Source of the DNA: Cyclobacteriaceae bacterium
Lineage (GTDB): Bacteria > Bacteroidota > Bacteroidia > Cytophagales > Cyclobacteriaceae
Assembly (NCBI GenBank): GCA_030589835.1
Contig: JAUUZS010000118.1
Span: forward strand, 1-9,594
Direction: 5' to 3'
DNA: 9,594 nucleotides
The first letter of the stretch is position 1. Every line of letters starts with the position of its first letter. Shown piece after piece: positions 1-7,156 of this stretch. The notes below the pieces were generated by a model. That model was not told the origin of the DNA, ran no database searches, and was given only the letters and a program-made list of their open reading frames with translations. The position numbers were made by a program, and so were the translations under genes.

Positions 1-87
1 CCCTTTTCCTTCCAACTCTTGGCTATAAAGTTAAATTGGTATACTTTTGAAATGAAACAGTGGTAAACTTTTCAATTGAAATATACA
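1..87. mobile_element. Terminus of an insertion sequence (IS21-like), cut by the window edge
   Basis: Reading the minus strand from base 87 downward, serine dehydratase coding sequence stops abruptly and a sequence beginning TGTATATTTCAATTG starts. A TGT terminus followed by tandem subterminal repeats is the arrangement known for IS21-family ends. Two such repeats are visible at 37-60 and 61-84. No transposase reading frame lies within these 87 bases, so the body of the element must be beyond the left edge and its orientation is unknown. The junction was placed at 87/88 because homology of the interrupted protein ends exactly there. The IS21 assignment is inferred from architecture alone. Another IS family, or a non-autonomous derivative, is possible. 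Confidence 0.6.
37..84. repeat. Two tandem 24-bp subterminal repeats of the IS end
   Basis: TGGTATACTTTTGAAATGAAA at 37-57 and TGGTAAACTTTTCAATTGAAA at 61-81 match at 18 of 21 positions and repeat with a 24-bp period. In IS21-type elements such repeats near the ends are thought to be transposase-binding sites. That role is inferred here. Confidence 0.7.
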
Positions 88-219
88 GTCTGTAAATTCG
101 CCATCCATCAAATCGCGACAGATTCTGCCAATTCGAATTGATGCAGCACAATGTGAGCTGGAAGGGCCCCGCATTACAGGACCTATCACATCATTAAATA
201 TACTTGGAAAATTGGCCAT
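88..219 (-). pseudogene. L-serine ammonia-lyase (serine dehydratase), 5' fragment interrupted by an IS
   Basis: The intact enzyme converts L-serine to pyruvate and ammonia using a [4Fe-4S] cluster in the cytoplasm. Only the first 44 residues remain. They contain the hallmark segment FNDVIGPVMRGPSSSHCAA (residues 8-26) and then RIGRICRDLMDGE, matching the start of the serine dehydratase beta domain, whose usual motif is GPSSSHTAG. After Asp44 homology is lost. The frame continues 18 codons into the insertion sequence (CIFQ...SIPI) and stops at 31-33. The catalytic alpha domain with the cluster-binding cysteines is missing, so this copy is very probably inactive. The remainder of the gene may lie on the far side of the element. 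The start ATG at 217-219 gives the expected N-terminus; no Shine-Dalgarno is visible. The SSSHC variant, with Cys instead of Thr, marks a subfamily; I do not assign sdaA. Confidence 0.8.
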
Positions 220-246
220 AGGTCAACTTATTACTTTAATCGCAAC

Positions 247-254
247 CAAATATA
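247..254 (-). promoter_or_regulatory. Bacteroidota -7 promoter element of the serine dehydratase gene
   Basis: The minus strand reads TATATTTG, a perfect match to the Bacteroidota -7 consensus TAnnTTTG, 27 bases before the ATG at 219. Transcription would start near base 241, giving a leader of about 20 bases. No convincing -33 TTG lies at the usual distance, so this rests on the -7 box and its position. Confidence 0.4.
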
Positions 255-459
255 AATAATTATTAAGGGATTAAATAAAAATCAATTAGCTGTAAAAATA
301 TGAGGGATTAAGTGCTTCAGTGCAGGCTGACCTAATCGATATATAGGAATCGATCAATATTTATCCTCATTATTTACTGATTTCACTACTTGCCTGATCT
401 CAAGAAACATTGAATCTATATTATTATAAGCATCAGAGGTATTTTTTGATAAACTGGAG

Positions 460-1755
460 TTAGAAGCAGTATCCTACTATAAGGTAGAATATTTTCGTTT
501 TGGAAGATAGTGTCACATATTCCGAAAATCCATTTGTTGCTTCATATCTTAGTTCGCAGCTAAATTTTTTATAATTAGCTCCTAATCCGGCAACAAGGCC
601 TTGTTCATATTTCCTGAAATCGTTAATTGCTTTTTCGCCAACAGCCGAACTTGTAATATATTTCTCATCATTTAACAGGATATAGGACTCATAATCTTTT
701 GAATTATATGTGTTGATAGCAATCCCATTCATCATTCCCAGGTTGATAAAGGGTTTAATTTTGGCTCCGGGGGCAAAGGAATATCGGATAAGATTTGAGA
801 GTTTCAAGTATGAAATGTCAAAATTTATATGATAATCAGTATATAGGCTGAAGTCTTTTATTGTACTTGAGGCTGATACGGCATATTGTGTATATATTAA
901 TTCATTATATAATGACCATTTTCTTCTATTTCTGGGTAGGGAGATATTGAGTGATAAACCAATTGTAGGTTTTGCCGAATAACCAAAATCCGAGTTTGTC
1001 AGGTAGCTGAAATGATCCGCACTTTCAAAGGAAAGTGCGGTGGCTGATACACCTGCAATTATAGCTGTTTCAAGTGTTATTTTTTCCGGTATTTTAGTGT
1101 ATGAATTCCCAGCACTTATGCAGTTATTGTAATGGCTGACAATTTTAATTAAATCTCTTTTTTTATACTCCGCTTTTTGAATTGCTTCAGAAGATGAAGG
1201 GCAGTCTAGAAAAATATAGGATAATTGATTCCTGTATTTTCTAAGCGTATACGCATTGCCATCAGTTAGAAATCGTTTATATAGCAATTCCCCATCAAAA
1301 TCTTTGTATCGGATAAAATAATGATTCTTTGCGTTTTCATCCAGGAGCGAATAGAGATCGGCTTCACCCCTTATCAGCACTTCAAGAAAGACCGTATCTG
1401 TTACAAGAAAATTATTAACATCATCTTTGGGTACAAGTTTTGACGTTTTATATGGAGATTTATCGATGCTTGTAATTTTGCTTATATAGATGTCCTTTGA
1501 AATATGAAAGGCTTTTATGCTTGAAGGTGAGCGTATGGTTGTTTGAGAATTTTCAGATGTTTTGAACTCAATGGATTTAGGGTTTTTTGCCCAATTCTGG
1601 TAATTAATCAATCCACTAATGGTGTCATTATTATTTTCAATTATAAGCCCGGGTATATAATTCTTTTGTGCAAAAAGGGAATTACTACTCAAAGTAGAAA
1701 TCAGTAAAAAGAATATGGTCAGAGCCATCCAAAAAAAATTCATTTTAGTAGTCAT
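460..1755 (-). CDS. Outer-membrane beta-barrel protein with N-terminal periplasmic domain
   Basis: A 431-residue exported protein of unknown specific function. A hydrophobic signal peptide (residues 6-28) ends in LFAQ with probable cleavage after Ala29. Residues 33-120 form a compact region opening with PGLIIENNNDTISGLINYQ and NWAKNPKSIEF. I recognise this pattern from Bacteroidota secreted proteins with no established role. From about residue 230 to the end there are alternating aromatic and polar strands (YNELIYTQYAVSA, YLKLSNLIRYSF, FINLGMMNGIAIN, FSCELRYEATNGF, IFYLIVGYCF). This fits a small transmembrane barrel, and the terminal Phe matches the usual BAM recognition end. Nine or so Met/Asn/Ser-rich loops are unremarkable. 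Met1 is kept as start, although Met5 would also leave a complete signal peptide. It is transcribed in the same direction as the 1914-3050 gene, 158 bases downstream, with a possible promoter of its own. I would not assign a transported substrate. Confidence 0.75.
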   Translation of the reverse strand: MTTKMNFFWMALTIFFLLISTLSSNSLFAQKNYIPGLIIENNNDTISGLINYQNWAKNPKSIEFKTSENSQTTIRSPSSIKAFHISKDIYISKITSIDKSPYKTSKLVPKDDVNNFLVTDTVFLEVLIRGEADLYSLLDENAKNHYFIRYKDFDGELLYKRFLTDGNAYTLRKYRNQLSYIFLDCPSSSEAIQKAEYKKRDLIKIVSHYNNCISAGNSYTKIPEKITLETAIIAGVSATALSFESADHFSYLTNSDFGYSAKPTIGLSLNISLPRNRRKWSLYNELIYTQYAVSASSTIKDFSLYTDYHINFDISYLKLSNLIRYSFAPGAKIKPFINLGMMNGIAINTYNSKDYESYILLNDEKYITSSAVGEKAINDFRKYEQGLVAGLGANYKKFSCELRYEATNGFSEYVTLSSKTKIFYLIVGYCF

Positions 1756-1798
1756 ATTTTGGGTTTTGTAATGGCGTGTTTCTTGAAAAAAGTTAATG

Positions 1799-1828
1799 CC
1801 AATATAGTAAAAGATGATGGATAAACAA
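1799..1828 (-). promoter_or_regulatory. Possible Bacteroidota-type promoter of the outer-membrane protein gene
   Basis: The minus strand shows TTG (1826-1828), a 19-base spacer, then TATATTGG (1799-1806). The second box has one mismatch to TAnnTTTG and the spacing fits the phylum's -33/-7 promoters. Transcription would start near 1792, about 37 bases before the ATG at 1755. Confidence 0.35.
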
Positions 1829-1913
1829 TCCGTGATTTTTATGATTTAACAATACTGATTATTGCTGAGGATTGGTAAAATATTCTTTGGTAATTAAGTG
1901 GAATAATTACATT

Positions 1914-3050
1914 TTATTTTTTCAAAAAAAGAAAAACGCCTGTTGCTAAAATAGCAAAAATGATTAGTCCAATTATTTTCAGTATAGGATATATTTGCAC
2001 TTCAGGATTCTGCTCTGTTACTTGTTTCTCTTGGTTGTCTCGAACCAATATTTCAGCAGGTGCAATATTTATTATCGTATCATTTTGGGGGCGATTACCA
2101 TAGAATTCTCCCATTCTCAATATATGCCTTACTTCTTTTTTGATCAGTGGATTTTCGGGATCAAATTCAAGATTAAGGGCTACATCTTTTCTTGATTTCT
2201 CATTCCAGCTAGCAGGAATCATCGTTCCGCGCATCCAGTCCTTGTCAATGCCGCATTCACAATCGGCCCCGACAATTAACAGCAGCTCCGATAAATTCCG
2301 TTTTGAAATCATTTCACCTTCCAGGATGGGTCCGATCCAGCGCCCCCTGCCATAAATAATGGCCATCATGGGCTTTTGAAGTTTGGCACTATCTACTCCA
2401 AGGCTCCAGCGCAGGATATAGTCAGGGTCATTATTGCTGATTGTGAGCAGGATTGGTGGTATGTCTATTTTCTTTGGCAACAGGCTCATTTTAGACGCAA
2501 TGTGTTCAATGGCTGCTTTTGCTGCTTCTCTAGCTTCTTTGTTGGCGTTGGAATCAGTCCCCTCAAAAAGCAATATCACGGCGTAGTTGCTGATGCATTT
2601 CCGGAGTATTTCATCCCTTATACTGGAATAACTAATGGATTCGAATGCCTTGCTGGCAGATGCTTCTAAGGATAATCCATTACTTGATAGGGGAATTTCT
2701 ATGATTTGGCCATCCGGCGATTGCAACATGGCAGCAGGTAGGGGAGTGGATTTGTCGGATTCCTGATAACCGGATGAGCTATCTGCATCATCAATATTCA
2801 CGAATTGCGGTTCGATATTACTATCCTGAAAATGATGTGAGGCAAGCTGTTTTAGCATTTCAACATCTTTTCCAGAAGTAGTATTAGCGTAATAAATCAC
2901 CAGGTGATAGGGCTTTTGAGCCAGATAAATAAATCCTGTTTCTCGTACGTTGTATCGGCAGGCAAAGGCATGCTCCGTTACACCTGTCACAATGAGCAGG
3001 AGGAATATAAAAACCGATAAATGTCGATTGAAACTATAGTCCATTTTCAA
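1914..3050 (-). CDS. Exported, membrane-anchored CRYNVRE/CEC-motif protein of unknown function
   Basis: A 378-residue protein. A signal sequence (hydrophobic residues 12-23) ends AFA-C31; either signal peptidase I cleaves before Cys31 or, less likely because the lipobox is weak, Cys31 is lipidated. The mature protein begins CRYNVRETGF (31-40). Residues 47-88 look like a beta-alpha-beta unit (YHLVIYYAN ... PQFVNIDD) reminiscent of thioredoxin folds. A second unit at 155-270 has strands at YAVILLF and MMAIIYGRG and ends in GADCECGIDKDWMRG, with Cys264 and Cys266 forming a CxC motif. Residues 354-375 form a C-terminal transmembrane helix followed by FLKK, so the bulk faces the periplasm. I recall similar CRYNVRDxGF and GADCECG sequences in planctomycete and verrucomicrobial proteins, all uncharacterised. 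The thioredoxin-like reading is an inference. The gene lies 278 bases downstream of the 3329-7156 lipoprotein gene in the same direction. Confidence 0.75.
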   Translation of the reverse strand: MKMDYSFNRHLSVFIFLLLIVTGVTEHAFACRYNVRETGFIYLAQKPYHLVIYYANTTSGKDVEMLKQLASHHFQDSNIEPQFVNIDDADSSSGYQESDKSTPLPAAMLQSPDGQIIEIPLSSNGLSLEASASKAFESISYSSIRDEILRKCISNYAVILLFEGTDSNANKEAREAAKAAIEHIASKMSLLPKKIDIPPILLTISNNDPDYILRWSLGVDSAKLQKPMMAIIYGRGRWIGPILEGEMISKRNLSELLLIVGADCECGIDKDWMRGTMIPASWNEKSRKDVALNLEFDPENPLIKKEVRHILRMGEFYGNRPQNDTIINIAPAEILVRDNQEKQVTEQNPEVQIYPILKIIGLIIFAILATGVFLFLKK

Positions 3051-3126
3051 TTATAAAAAGAGTATTAAATTTACAAATCTTTAATTCATCTCTGGGTAAT
3101 TACCAGCTTTTCCGGTATGGCTATTA

Positions 3127-3165
3127 CACAAAGATACACAAAGAAGCCACGGAGAGTCACAAAGA
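3127..3165. repeat. Four helically phased CACAAAGA-type repeats
   Basis: CACAAAGA occurs at 3127-3134, 3137-3144 and 3158-3165, and a variant CACGGAGA at 3148-3155. Start-to-start spacing is 10, 11 and 10 bases, close to one DNA turn. A fifth CACAAAG at 3233-3239 belongs to the short palindrome CTTTGCACAAAG. Similar CACAAAGA/CACAGAGA strings occur in intergenic regions of many Bacteroidota genomes as I recall them, so this may be a degenerate dispersed repeat rather than a dedicated operator. Confidence 0.6.
3129..3163 (-). promoter_or_regulatory. Possible promoter of the CRYNVRE gene, built from the repeats
   Basis: On the minus strand TATCTTTG (3129-3136) matches TAnnTTTG exactly, and TTTG (3160-3163) lies 23 bases upstream, at the long end of accepted -33/-7 spacing. 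The leader to the ATG at 3050 would be about 70 bases. Both boxes lie inside the CACAAAGA repeats, so the match could be coincidental. Confidence 0.25.
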
Positions 3166-3183
3166 GATTCTTACCTGCAGCGA

Positions 3184-3217
3184 GAGATTACTTCGTCGTA
3201 CCTCCTCGTAATGACGC
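3184..3217. repeat. Dispersed palindromic intergenic repeat (GAGATTACTTCGTCG...CGTAATGACG type)
   Basis: The segment has ATTAC at 3187-3191 and GTAAT at 3208-3212 around a TTCGTCG/CTCCTCG-rich middle, forming a short stem. It is a variant of the sequence usually seen as GAGATTGCTTCGTCG...CGCAATGACG, which I recall as a frequent intergenic repeat in many bacterial genomes. The G-to-A and C-to-T changes relative to that form are on opposite arms, so the stem pairing is kept. Confidence 0.5.
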
Positions 3218-3328
3218 ATAAAATATACTTTGCACAAAGGTTAGTCAAGCTTCTCTAATTTATAAATCTGATGCAACAGTCAATCTTAACGTGTTATAAA
3301 GTTAGGATTGCTTAAGTCATCTCCTTTT

Positions 3329-6300
3329 CTACTTTTTATGGCACAACACAGCCGAAGTCATCTCTCGCTTCTCCATCCCCGGGCCTTCCCAGCTGACCTT
3401 TAATGCTAATCCGCCTCCTGCCTGGAAGTACTTGATTTCAAGGGGATATTCACCAGCTTTCAACGCCATTTTTCCTGCTTTCTCGATTATGCCATGTGCC
3501 CCGTCATTATCAATTAATTCCTCACCATTAAGGTATAATTTACTGCCGTCATTCGATTCAATATAGAAGGTATAAACGCCTTCTTTGGGAGCGACAAAGT
3601 ATCCGGAATATTTATATCCAAAGGCATTTACATTGGCACGTGGGGTCAGGTTAATGATATCTTTAACCCCCTTTTCCACAGGCTTCACTTTATCCAGATC
3701 CGCCACATACAAAAATGAGCCTTCGAAATATTCAAATTCAATGCCTGTTGCTACCTCGCCCGGCGCTGAAGACATGGCATAATCTACTTCTACAAAATGC
3801 GTTGTCACGACAAAACTTTGCTGGGACTTATTTATGGCCCTCATTTTTAAGGTTAGGGGTTCCCTTATCTTAAAGGGCTTCGTGAACATAGGGGAGTTTG
3901 GCCCGGGATTCGTTCCGTCAAGCGTATAATGAATATTTGCCTGACCATTTTTACATGAAAGTGTCACATCGGCCTCATCAACAAAGAAGGTATTTTTTGA
4001 GCTCACATAAGGTGTCGGCATGGTCGATTCACCGCCAAAGCAAACTACCGATCCGTCCTTACGAGTCACAATGATTTTACCATCCCGACTGACACATAAA
4101 CCCCACGGAACAGGGGCATAAAGAAGAGGCTCTGCCCACAACTGTTTACCGGTTGTTATATTTATGGCAATCAATTCATGCTCTTTTGCTACGATAACCA
4201 CATTTTTAGTTACCGCTACGGCTACACTGTTATCGCAATCAAACTCCCATAAGGGCTTGTTGCCCGGATCGAGTGACTCCCAAACCATGGTGCTTTGTCC
4301 GGGGATCATCTGGCTGGTCACACTCTCATTCAAAGCCTGCTTACTAATTTTCGGATAGCAGAGGATCTTTTTGTTGTGTACCCAAAGGATGTCCCGGTTT
4401 CCCATGGAAGTATGCAACATTTTTCTGGTGACAGTTAGATCATACACTTCGTGCTCGGGATGAGAATAGAAAGGCTTTCCTGCTGCAATCACATGATCAC
4501 CGGTGAGGAATAATTCCCATCCTCTAGGACTAAACGACTGGCATGCTTCCAATTGGCTTGAGTCGTTCAGGCATATGCCTGAATTGAGGTCATAGACTGC
4601 CGGTGAAAGCGAAGTACCGGAAGCGATATATAGTTTATCATTGTTAATCAGCATATGTCCCAGCACACTTGCACCGGTTTTAGCTTCTTTCAGCAAGTGT
4701 CCTGAAGTGTTATTTTCCCATTTTATTTTCCCGGTTTCCGCATCAAGTGCATATACATATGTCCCATCGTAATTGACTATTCCCGCTGCAGCATACAGGA
4801 TGCCATCTTCTATCAATACCCCCGCTCCAACAGGCCAGGTAGACATCAACGAACCGTAAACAGGAATTTTTCGCTCGACAGGCGCTGCCCTGAATTTCCA
4901 GACCAAATCACCTGTACGCGATTTAAAACAATATACATAGCCGTCGCCGGAACCTACATACAATTTATCTTTCCACAAGGTAGGAGCGATCTTCACCGCG
5001 CCTCCGGTATAGGCCTCCCATTCCAATTTCCCATTCGTTACATTTATTGCCCGTACAATGCCTTTCGAATCGGCATAATAGGCAATGCCGTCTGCTGTAA
5101 CCGGAGCTGTGGTTTGAATATAATGAGGATGACCGAGTACATCGGAACCGGTTTGCGCAATATCGCGTTCAGGGAATTTCCATAATCCCCGGCTTTTTTC
5201 TGAAATCGTTACCGTAGTTGATACAAGTCCTTTGTTGTCTTTTCGGAAAGTCGGCCAGTCTGATGAGGAGATGAGGAGTTCACTTCCCTCAGGCGTTTGT
5301 TCTGCTGTTTGCAGGCGTTCTTCATTTGTCGCTGTTTTATAAAAATCAAATTCTCCCGCAGGGCCAACTCCAGTAACTCCGTAAATGGAAAGCTGGCAGT
5401 CACATACATAAGGCCACCAATAGAGCATGCCATTTGCAATGGTTACGCCATCCTGACATGAGGGGCGCATGGGCGATATCCACTGAGGTTCGTTGCTTTC
5501 TATATTAAACTTGATACTCCCTCCCGATGCCCTGAAAAGTATAGCGTCGGATGTTGCGTTTGGGCGGGTGCATGCTCTTCGTCCTGTGGGAAGCTCAGCT
5601 AATAACTCACCCGTCAATGGTTCAAATTTCTTGCTCACATTTTGATTCCAGGGTCCGCTGATGCCATATAAGCCGTCCTCTCGTAGCACAAGTTGGAAAT
5701 TGTTATACGCATTTTCCCACAATACGCTTCCGTCTTTGGTAGAAAGCACAAGTAATTTATCCATTTGCGGGCCGGCAAAAAACAAGGCGTCATCGCTACA
5801 CATCATGTAGTTTCTTGTCCGCCAATTGGTATCGTAATTTTGCCGTGGCAGGTAACGGCCAAAAGCCTCAAACAGCTCAGGATCAGATTCTTTTGTTTTT
5901 CTCCAAATTACTTTTCCCGATTTTGCATTCAGGCATGTTAAATACGTATCGAAACGGAAGAGATATATCCTGCCATTTTTCATGCTCAAGGCGCGGGTGT
6001 CCATCGGCTCATCTTCGTGATAGGACCAATTCACCTTCTTTGTTTCAGGATTTATTGCCAGGATGTTTTTGCCATAGCCCCATTCATGGCTTTCTTTATT
6101 AAATCCTTCCGAAATCCCATTCCATGGCCATCCGTGGATTTTTCGCTTCCATCGCTTTACGGGGTCTTTTTGCTCCTGTTCTCCGATAACGGCAAATAAG
6201 GTCCCATTTTCCATGCCCATCCATTTCCAGAATGTGCCTCCTGCAATATCAAGTGGAGGAACGATTTCATCTATCAGCCTTCCTGTTCTGGTATCAATTA

Positions 6301-7156
6301 TTTTACAGGATTTGTCATCGCCAAAGTAAAGCCTTTCCGGGGAGGCGATGATGGTACTTCGGTGTAGCATGATGCCCGCAGGCAATTCGCGCTGCCACAA
6401 CATGGTGCCGTTATATCCGTTAAAAGCGACCATTTTATTTAGATATGCTTCCTCGCGTTCGTGAAAGGCCACATTTCCGAATCCCTTGAATACCCTACCG
6501 GCAGAGGCAACGGTTACCTGGGTAGCCGGGGCATACTGAGGATTTGCCAAAAATTGGGTCAGATAGGGTGCGGTAATTATTTTGTCGTCCGACTGGGTGT
6601 TGTTGTCAGGCAAATGATAGGGGTGGCTCCAATCGTCTACTCCTTTAGGGAACAGTTTGCTGATCATATTCGATCCAATAAATGCTTTTCCTTCGGGTCG
6701 CAAAACCCTTAGCACTTCATCTTCAGATATATTTTCGTCAGCATTGATGACAACCACTGCGTCTGCGATGTTGTCGGCCAGGTGAATTCTATTTGAATTG
6801 CTAAGTTCTAAATAAATTCGTGTCCCCAGATATCCTTCTTTTTCCGCCAGGCTTCTGGATGCTTTCAAATTGCTGCCGGATTGAAGTTGTGAATAAATGA
6901 CTAGCTCACTTCGTTGGGCAAGCTCAATAGCCAACTGCCCGGAAGTATCGCCCACGATAGCAATAATTCCTCTGGGAACATTTATCTTTTCAAGGATATG
7001 ATCTGCGGTATACACACTGATACCTGCTTCCCTGCTTCCGGTTTCACAACTAAATTGAAGCAATAGGAACACTGCCATGAATAAGGATAATCCAGTTTTT
7101 TGGAGTTTATAGGTGCGTGTTTTCAGAAATAAAACGACAATTTCAAGCTTTTTCAT
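3329..7156 (-). CDS. Lipoprotein with degenerate methyltransferase-like domain, PQQ-type beta-propeller repeats, chitobiase-type and PA14 domains
   Basis: A 1275-residue exported protein. A basic N-terminus and hydrophobic stretch (22-35) lead to FSC37, a plausible lipobox; no alternative ATG, GTG or TTG gives a better signal. Residues 60-162 resemble a Rossmann methyltransferase fold (GIIAIVGDTSGQLAIELAQ, then VLRVLRPEGKAFI), but the glycine-rich SAM loop is not intact. WSHPYHLPDNN (176-186) opens a propeller with Trp-containing repeats such as GYNGTMLWQRELP, TKKVNWSYH, SGKVIWRK and DGSVLWEN. A second set follows DWPTFRKDN (633-641): TNGKLEWEA, TGDLVWKF, TGKIKWEN, TGKQLWAEP. Cys567, Cys585 and Cys587 form a conserved-looking PSC...CDC signature. 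Residues 1055-1122 match the chitobiase/hexosaminidase C-terminal beta domain (IHYTLDGTNPGPNSP), and 1138-1270 a PA14 domain (YSGYFVAPKEGVYTFYIESN, DGSKLYLNG). This suggests a cell-surface or periplasmic scaffold, possibly glycan-binding. I recall the MTase-propeller fusion mainly from Planctomycetes. No reaction can be assigned. Confidence 0.85.
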   Translation of the reverse strand: MKKLEIVVLFLKTRTYKLQKTGLSLFMAVFLLLQFSCETGSREAGISVYTADHILEKINVPRGIIAIVGDTSGQLAIELAQRSELVIYSQLQSGSNLKASRSLAEKEGYLGTRIYLELSNSNRIHLADNIADAVVVINADENISEDEVLRVLRPEGKAFIGSNMISKLFPKGVDDWSHPYHLPDNNTQSDDKIITAPYLTQFLANPQYAPATQVTVASAGRVFKGFGNVAFHEREEAYLNKMVAFNGYNGTMLWQRELPAGIMLHRSTIIASPERLYFGDDKSCKIIDTRTGRLIDEIVPPLDIAGGTFWKWMGMENGTLFAVIGEQEQKDPVKRWKRKIHGWPWNGISEGFNKESHEWGYGKNILAINPETKKVNWSYHEDEPMDTRALSMKNGRIYLFRFDTYLTCLNAKSGKVIWRKTKESDPELFEAFGRYLPRQNYDTNWRTRNYMMCSDDALFFAGPQMDKLLVLSTKDGSVLWENAYNNFQLVLREDGLYGISGPWNQNVSKKFEPLTGELLAELPTGRRACTRPNATSDAILFRASGGSIKFNIESNEPQWISPMRPSCQDGVTIANGMLYWWPYVCDCQLSIYGVTGVGPAGEFDFYKTATNEERLQTAEQTPEGSELLISSSDWPTFRKDNKGLVSTTVTISEKSRGLWKFPERDIAQTGSDVLGHPHYIQTTAPVTADGIAYYADSKGIVRAINVTNGKLEWEAYTGGAVKIAPTLWKDKLYVGSGDGYVYCFKSRTGDLVWKFRAAPVERKIPVYGSLMSTWPVGAGVLIEDGILYAAAGIVNYDGTYVYALDAETGKIKWENNTSGHLLKEAKTGASVLGHMLINNDKLYIASGTSLSPAVYDLNSGICLNDSSQLEACQSFSPRGWELFLTGDHVIAAGKPFYSHPEHEVYDLTVTRKMLHTSMGNRDILWVHNKKILCYPKISKQALNESVTSQMIPGQSTMVWESLDPGNKPLWEFDCDNSVAVAVTKNVVIVAKEHELIAINITTGKQLWAEPLLYAPVPWGLCVSRDGKIIVTRKDGSVVCFGGESTMPTPYVSSKNTFFVDEADVTLSCKNGQANIHYTLDGTNPGPNSPMFTKPFKIREPLTLKMRAINKSQQSFVVTTHFVEVDYAMSSAPGEVATGIEFEYFEGSFLYVADLDKVKPVEKGVKDIINLTPRANVNAFGYKYSGYFVAPKEGVYTFYIESNDGSKLYLNGEELIDNDGAHGIIEKAGKMALKAGEYPLEIKYFQAGGGLALKVSWEGPGMEKREMTSAVLCHKK

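Noticed and set aside
331..354. Two AATCGAT copies (334-340, 348-354) and a CCTA...TAGG stem as a regulatory site or terminator
   Set aside because: The repeats are only 7 bp, ATCGAT is self-complementary, and the stem is too short with no T-run.
5815..6102. 95-codon plus-strand frame inside the large lipoprotein gene
   Set aside because: It is fully antisense to a clearly coding propeller region, and its Cys/His/Ser-rich composition is typical of shadow frames.
3329..7156. A genuine PQQ-dependent dehydrogenase
   Set aside because: The propeller repeats resemble PQQ-enzyme repeats, but I see neither the usual catalytic Asp/Glu context nor a signal for a heme domain. The domain set fits a structural or binding lipoprotein better.
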